From contig NZ_JACZFQ010000123.1 in assembly GCF_014904755.1 (NCBI RefSeq), forward strand, positions 1-57,908: a stretch of DNA of 57,908 nt. Reading direction: 5' to 3'. Below the pieces are notes generated by a model. It did no database searches and was not told the origin of the DNA. It saw nothing but the letters and a program-made list of their open reading frames with translations. Numbering within the stretch: position 1 is the first letter of the stretch; every line of letters begins with the position of its first letter. This DNA comes from Neoluteolibacter marinus (GTDB lineage Bacteria; Verrucomicrobiota; Verrucomicrobiia; Verrucomicrobiales; Akkermansiaceae). The position numbers and the translations under genes are program-made. This document shows, in pieces, positions 55,189-57,908 of this stretch.

Positions 55189-56163
55189 ATGAAGTCAGCC
55201 GAAATCCTCGCTAAGTTCGACATGGTGGCCCGGCGTCGGGTCGCCTTGAGCACCGAGCGGTCCTATCGCTCTTGGATCGTCCAATACCTCGCGTTCCTGG
55301 TCACGGCGAAGGGCAGGGCGGCTGAAGGATCAGAGGCCAAGATGGAGGTCTTCCTCAGCCAGATGGCGCACGACGATTACTCCAGCGTCAGCCAGAATCA
55401 GGCATTCAACGCCCTGCTTTTCCTCTACCGTCACATCCTCAAGGTCGAGATCGGCGACGTCTCCGCCCTCCGCTGCCCCCGCAAGCAGCGAGAGCGCTAT
55501 GTCCCCACCCAGTCCGAGATCTCGGCGATGTTCGCCCACCTCAAGAACACGCCCACCTACAACATCCGGCTGCTGGCCGCTCTGCTCTATGCCTGCGGGC
55601 TCCGCGTGAAGTCCGGCTGCGAGCTTCGCATCAAGGACTTCGACCTTGAGCGAATGGTTCTCACCATTCACGAAGACAAGGGCGACAAGGACCGTCAGGT
55701 CGCCATCCCTGAGATCCTCCTGCCCGCCATCCGTCGCCAGATTGCCCGCGCCACCGCGCTCGCCCAGATCGACATCGACGCCATGCAGCCCGTCCAGCTC
55801 CCTGGTCGCCTCGATCGCAAGTATCCCTCCAAACAATTTGAGATCGGCTGGCACTTCCTTTTCCCGTCTCCCCATCCATGCCCACACCCCCGGACCAAGA
55901 AGATCGTCCGTTGGAGGATCGGGGAGGATGTCATCCAGCGAGCCATCAAACGAGCCGCCCAAGCTGCTGGCATCCCCGGCAAGGTCACTCCCCATTGCCT
56001 CCGTCATTCCTACTGCAGCGACCTCATGGACGCCGGCCACAGCCCCCGCCGCGTCCAGGAAGCCATGGGACACTCCGACATCCGCACCACCATGGGCTAC
56101 GCCCGCAAGGAGTGCCTGGATCTCCCCAGCCCCATCGACCGCCTCCCCAGGAAATCCGCCTGA
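55189..56163 (+). CDS. Integron-integrase-type tyrosine recombinase
   Basis: This is a 324-aa product. Catalytic residues are all present: Arg139 (CGLRVKSG), Lys167 or Lys164 (EDKGDKDRQ), His269 and Arg272 (TPHCLRHS), His295 (MGHSDIRTT) and Tyr304 (TMGYARKE). The segment 204-260 (LPGRLDRKYPSKQFEIGW, FPSPHP..PRTKK, VIQRAIKRAAQAAGI) corresponds to the additional I2 helix region and LDRKYP motif that define IntI; the end SPIDRLP also matches IntI1 SPLDALP. The N-terminal SAM-like core-binding domain is at about 5-100. Such enzymes recombine folded single-stranded attC sites, and two such repeats are located upstream. I start at the ATG after ACAACCAGCC, not at 55102. Confidence 0.88.
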   Translation: MKSAEILAKFDMVARRRVALSTERSYRSWIVQYLAFLVTAKGRAAEGSEAKMEVFLSQMAHDDYSSVSQNQAFNALLFLYRHILKVEIGDVSALRCPRKQRERYVPTQSEISAMFAHLKNTPTYNIRLLAALLYACGLRVKSGCELRIKDFDLERMVLTIHEDKGDKDRQVAIPEILLPAIRRQIARATALAQIDIDAMQPVQLPGRLDRKYPSKQFEIGWHFLFPSPHPCPHPRTKKIVRWRIGEDVIQRAIKRAAQAAGIPGKVTPHCLRHSYCSDLMDAGHSPRRVQEAMGHSDIRTTMGYARKECLDLPSPIDRLPRKSA

Positions 56164-56184
56164 TCCAGTCGTCACCCGCCGCGC

Positions 56185-56703
56185 ATGAATGCCCGCGAGA
56201 AAACCGCCAAAATCACCAAGCTCCGCAAGCAGATCGCCCAGCTGGAGGCGAAGCTCGGCGGCCTTCGCGAGGATCTCGCCCGCCTGGAACGGGAGCCCGG
56301 CGACACCTCGCCGCTGTCCGGCCTGGATCTGCTCTGGCAAGCCGCCCTGCCGAAGTCGCGCGAGCGATCCAGCCGCCAGCAGTGCCGCGTGGCATGGCAC
56401 CGCATCCCCCAGGGAGATCGGCCGAAGCTGGAAGTCGCGATCGCGGCCCTGAAAGCCTGGAACCGCTGCGAGCAGTGGACGAAGGACGCCTGCGACTACG
56501 CGCCCGGCCTGCACCGCTTCATTTCCCAGCGCATGTGGGAGGATCTCCCCGAAGTGCGCGACCCCCTCTCGAAATACCGCGCGCCGAAGTCGGCACCCGC
56601 ACCCGCGCCGGCCGCCGAGGATCTGGCCACCCCCGCCGACATCTCCGCCATCCTTGGAAATCTCACCCGCAAGGTCCGCAACGATGACACCGAAGCAAAA
56701 TAG
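56185..56703 (+). CDS. Early phage protein with coiled coil and replication-protein-like C-terminus
   Basis: This is a 172-aa product. An N-terminal coiled coil (ITKLRKQIAQLEAKLGGLREDLARLE) is followed by a segment LDLLWQAALPKSRERSSRQQCRVAWHRIP and LHRFISQRMWEDLPE, which resembles the C-terminal 'x-Hx-W-L-x-x-x-x-W-x-D' ends of phage replication initiators. It overlaps the GemA-like gene by 20 bp. Confidence 0.55.
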   Translation: MNAREKTAKITKLRKQIAQLEAKLGGLREDLARLEREPGDTSPLSGLDLLWQAALPKSRERSSRQQCRVAWHRIPQGDRPKLEVAIAALKAWNRCEQWTKDACDYAPGLHRFISQRMWEDLPEVRDPLSKYRAPKSAPAPAPAAEDLATPADISAILGNLTRKVRNDDTEAK

Positions 56704-57133
56704 AGCCTACTGGCAGCGCTGGAACAAAGTCAGGACCCTGCTGACCTCCGCCGGCGAATTCTCAAAGGAAGACGCGGAAGCGGAGCGGCATGAGATCCAC
56801 CGCGCCGCCCTGGGCAAGGACAAGTCCTCGAAGGAGCTGACCAACCGCGACCTGGACGCGATCTTCGACCACTTCGACAAGTATCTGGTACTGCTCGACG
56901 GCCCGAAATCCGGCCCGGATCGCGCCGACGTCCAGCCGGTCAAGCGGCTGATCTACGCCATCGAGCAGCTCGGCCTGCCGGATCGCTACCTGGAGTCGAT
57001 CTCCCGCGACCAATTCAAGACCTCGGACTGGCGCAGCCTGACCGAGCGCCAGCTCACCCGCTTCCGCTTCACCGCGGTCAACCGCTCCCGCGCTCGAAAA
57101 GCGACCGAGCCCCCGTGCGATGATCCCTTTTGA
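56684..57133 (+). CDS. GemA-like protein (Mu gp16, DUF1018)
   Basis: This is a 149-aa product starting MTPKQNRAYWQRWNKV. The pattern KDKSSKELTNRDLDAIFDHFDKYL and LGLPDRYLESISRDQFKTSDWRSLTERQLTRF is that of Mu GemA (gp16), which modulates host gene expression or supercoiling. It is near the right end here, but in Mu it is left of the Mor gene. Confidence 0.72.
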   Translation: MTPKQNRAYWQRWNKVRTLLTSAGEFSKEDAEAERHEIHRAALGKDKSSKELTNRDLDAIFDHFDKYLVLLDGPKSGPDRADVQPVKRLIYAIEQLGLPDRYLESISRDQFKTSDWRSLTERQLTRFRFTAVNRSRARKATEPPCDDPF

Positions 57134-57466
57134 ATGCAGCTGGAACTCGACCTCCGCGCACCGGCCCCGGCCGACCTCGCGGAAGTCGCGCGTCTGGCCC
57201 GCTGGCTCTACGAATCCGGCGACCGCTGGTGCAAAGCCCGCGAGATCACCCAGGCCCTCGGCCTCTCCGATCGTCAGATCCGCCACCTTGCCGCCGCATC
57301 CGGCGGCATCGTCGTCTCCAGCCCTGGCAGCCCAGGCTACAAGCACGTCCGCCACTGCGACCCCGAGGAGGTCCACGCGATCGCCGCGCGCCTGGAGCAT
57401 CAGGCCAAGCTCATGGGTGACCGGGCCCGCGAAATCCGCCGGGCTTTTCACCGGGCCGCCGGCTGA
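57134..57466 (+). CDS. Winged-helix DNA-binding protein at the right end
   Basis: This is a 110-aa product. The segment CKAREITQALGLSDRQIRHLAAASGGIVVSSPGSPGYKHV is a winged helix-turn-helix. It is the last phage gene, 1 nt after the GemA stop (TGA/ATG abut), and 228 bp from the right end. It might be a Mor-like activator or an end-binding protein. Confidence 0.6.
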   Translation: MQLELDLRAPAPADLAEVARLARWLYESGDRWCKAREITQALGLSDRQIRHLAAASGGIVVSSPGSPGYKHVRHCDPEEVHAIAARLEHQAKLMGDRAREIRRAFHRAAG

Positions 57467-57483
57467 GGCGGTCGATTTTTTCT

Positions 57484-57687
57484 GCCGGGCGTTTTTGGTG
57501 CCCTTTGAACCCTCTTTTCACGGTCCTTTCAGCCCCTCTTCCTGCCGGGCTCAAATTTACCACTTGTCTGCGGTTCGAGGTTCCGCCGCACCGTCTCTTG
57601 TCAGGTCCTCGCCGGGCGTTTTTGTGCTCGCCGGCTCCCTGTTTTCGGGGAATTCCGGGGATTTCTGTTGATCTTCGGCTTTGTCAG
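57484..57687 (-). promoter_or_regulatory. Right-end transposase binding sites and direct repeats
   Basis: TTGTCAG occurs at 57681-57687 (R1) and 57598-57604 (R2), with TTGTCTG at 57564-57570 (R3); all are inverted relative to CTGACAA in the left end. R3 lies in a 22-bp site (57552-57573) that matches the left site 21052-21073 at 19 positions, sharing CAAATTTACCA. In addition GCCGGGCGTTTTTG is directly repeated at 57484-57497 and 57611-57624. No gene is seen in 57467-57694. Confidence 0.65.
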
Positions 57688-57694
57688 TTGCTCT

Positions 57695-57769
57695 GCTCGG
57701 GTTCGCGCTGCGGAACGCGCCGAGCTCGTTGAAACCCTGAATGCCGCGCAAGGCGGGACCCAACGATGA
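57695..57769 (+). pseudogene. Displaced 3' end of the host gene interrupted by the prophage
   Basis: It starts with the second GCTCG (57695-57699). The 24 codons from here (AR-VRAAERAELVETLNAAQG...) continue codon 571 of the gene at 19307-21097 in the correct frame, and the TGA at 57767-57769 overlaps the ATG of the next gene (ATGA). That overlap is the normal signature of translational coupling, so the join is natural. It has no start of its own. Confidence 0.8.
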
Positions 57770-57908
57770 AGCCCGCGGTGATCTCCCTGCTGGCGCTTAC
57801 CGCCGGGTTCGCGATTGGTTTCGGATTTCACCCCGGCGAGCCGGCGGCTGACGCAGCGCCGCCATCCGGGGCCCCGCGCAAAACCCGCCGCGAGGATCCG
57901 CCGTGGTC
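57766..57908 (+). CDS. Membrane-anchored or secreted host protein (start only, cut by the window end)
   Basis: The 47 residues present begin MKPAVISLLALTAGFAIGFG, a membrane anchor or signal peptide, then Pro/Ala/Arg-rich sequence. It resembles the N-terminus of the interrupted protein at 19307 (VFAGLAGLLLGWGG then a charged linker), so the two may be tandem paralogues. The prophage now separates this gene from its upstream partner and from its likely promoter. Confidence 0.7.
   Translation, partial: MKPAVISLLALTAGFAIGFGFHPGEPAADAAPPSGAPRKTRREDPPW

Larger units (their letters stand above)
21025..57694. mobile_element. Complete Mu-like transposable siphoviral prophage
   Basis: This 36.67-kb element has a MuA-like DDE transposase, MuB-like ATPase, Gam, GemA, a Mu gp28-like terminase and a G-like virion morphogenesis protein. 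HK97-type portal, protease and capsid replace the Mu versions, and no tail sheath gene is seen, so the tail is predicted non-contractile. Boundaries rest on the GCTCG duplication, restoration of the interrupted host gene, and inverted 22-bp end repeats. Unlike Mu, the two gene arms diverge from a central control region at about 44.85 kb: late genes run left, early genes run right. All modules look intact, so it may be inducible. The base-exact ends do not begin with the TG dinucleotide usual in Mu relatives, which leaves some uncertainty. Confidence 0.88.

Noticed and set aside
21063-57562. Prophage ends at TGGTAAATTTG / CAAATTTACCA
   Set aside because: Although perfectly inverted, the outer 5-mers (GGAAA and CTTGT) differ and similarity continues further out. 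It is more likely an internal transposase site.
57120-57671. 183-codon frame running through the right phage end
   Set aside because: It is out of frame with the winged-helix gene, which has a clear start abutting the GemA stop, and its product is low-complexity.
21042-57686. Prophage ends at TGACAA (21042) and TTGTCA (57686), which would give the usual TG...CA termini
   Set aside because: The flanking 5-mers (CGATC and GTTGC) do not match, and joining the flanks with loss of 5 bp does not restore the reading frame that runs into the ATGA overlap. GCTCG explains the data better. Kept as an alternative.

Overview
The window is a high-GC bacterial chromosome segment carrying one complete Mu-like (transposable) siphophage prophage. 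The host is probably a member of the Verrucomicrobiota, Luteolibacter/Haloferula type. The basis is the ThuA + beta-propeller + CxxCH cytochrome protein, the large secreted proteins of the '(D/N)xxAAxxWxxSL' kind, and the weak or absent Shine-Dalgarno sequences. This is inference: there is no rRNA in the window, and I see no tRNA or CRISPR array. Host left arm (1-21024): a two-component system (kinase truncated by the window edge), release factor 3 (prfC), guanylate kinase with an M3 oligopeptidase upstream, a Nudix hydrolase, recJ, a nitroreductase, a YbaK-type deacylase, a DUF885 protein, leuA, the ThuA/cytochrome protein, and a membrane-anchored repeat protein that the prophage interrupts near its 3' end. 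Host right arm (57695-57908): the displaced 3' end of that gene and, coupled to it by an ATGA overlap, the start of a second protein with a similar N-terminus. Prophage (about 21025-57694, 36.67 kb): bounded by a 5-bp GCTCG target duplication and by inverted 22-bp transposase-site-like repeats. Transcription runs outward from a central control region at about 44.8-44.9 kb, where two divergent ribbon-helix-helix proteins flank an array of TATTAC repeats. Leftward (late) genes run from lysis (holin-like, M15 endolysin, coiled-coil lipoprotein) to terminase, an HK97-type portal fused to a MuF head-morphogenesis domain, protease, capsid, connectors, tail tube, tail spike, lectin-like tail protein, tape measure and hub. 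Rightward (early) genes include a MuA-like DDE transposase, a MuB-like AAA ATPase, Gam, GemA and several small proteins. The most unusual part is 52.86-56.16 kb. An integron-integrase-type tyrosine recombinase (with the IntI-specific insertion and the LDRKYP motif) lies beside two near-identical 79-bp foldback repeats that begin with AAC and end with GTT, as attC sites do. The repeats bracket a block encoding an HNH nuclease, a C5-methyltransferase-like protein and a small protein. Reading frames start 8-11 bp after each GTT, and the stop codon of the preceding frame lies inside the repeat. I interpret this as an integron-like cassette module carried by a transposable phage. Other oddities: a host REP-like element present as an exact 31-bp copy inside a phage gene; a 25-bp direct repeat bracketing a possible acquired gene in the early operon; a standalone 77-aa miniature of the MuF C-terminal motif; a capsid protein with a very hydrophobic N-terminus; and a beta-helix tail spike with a signal peptide.
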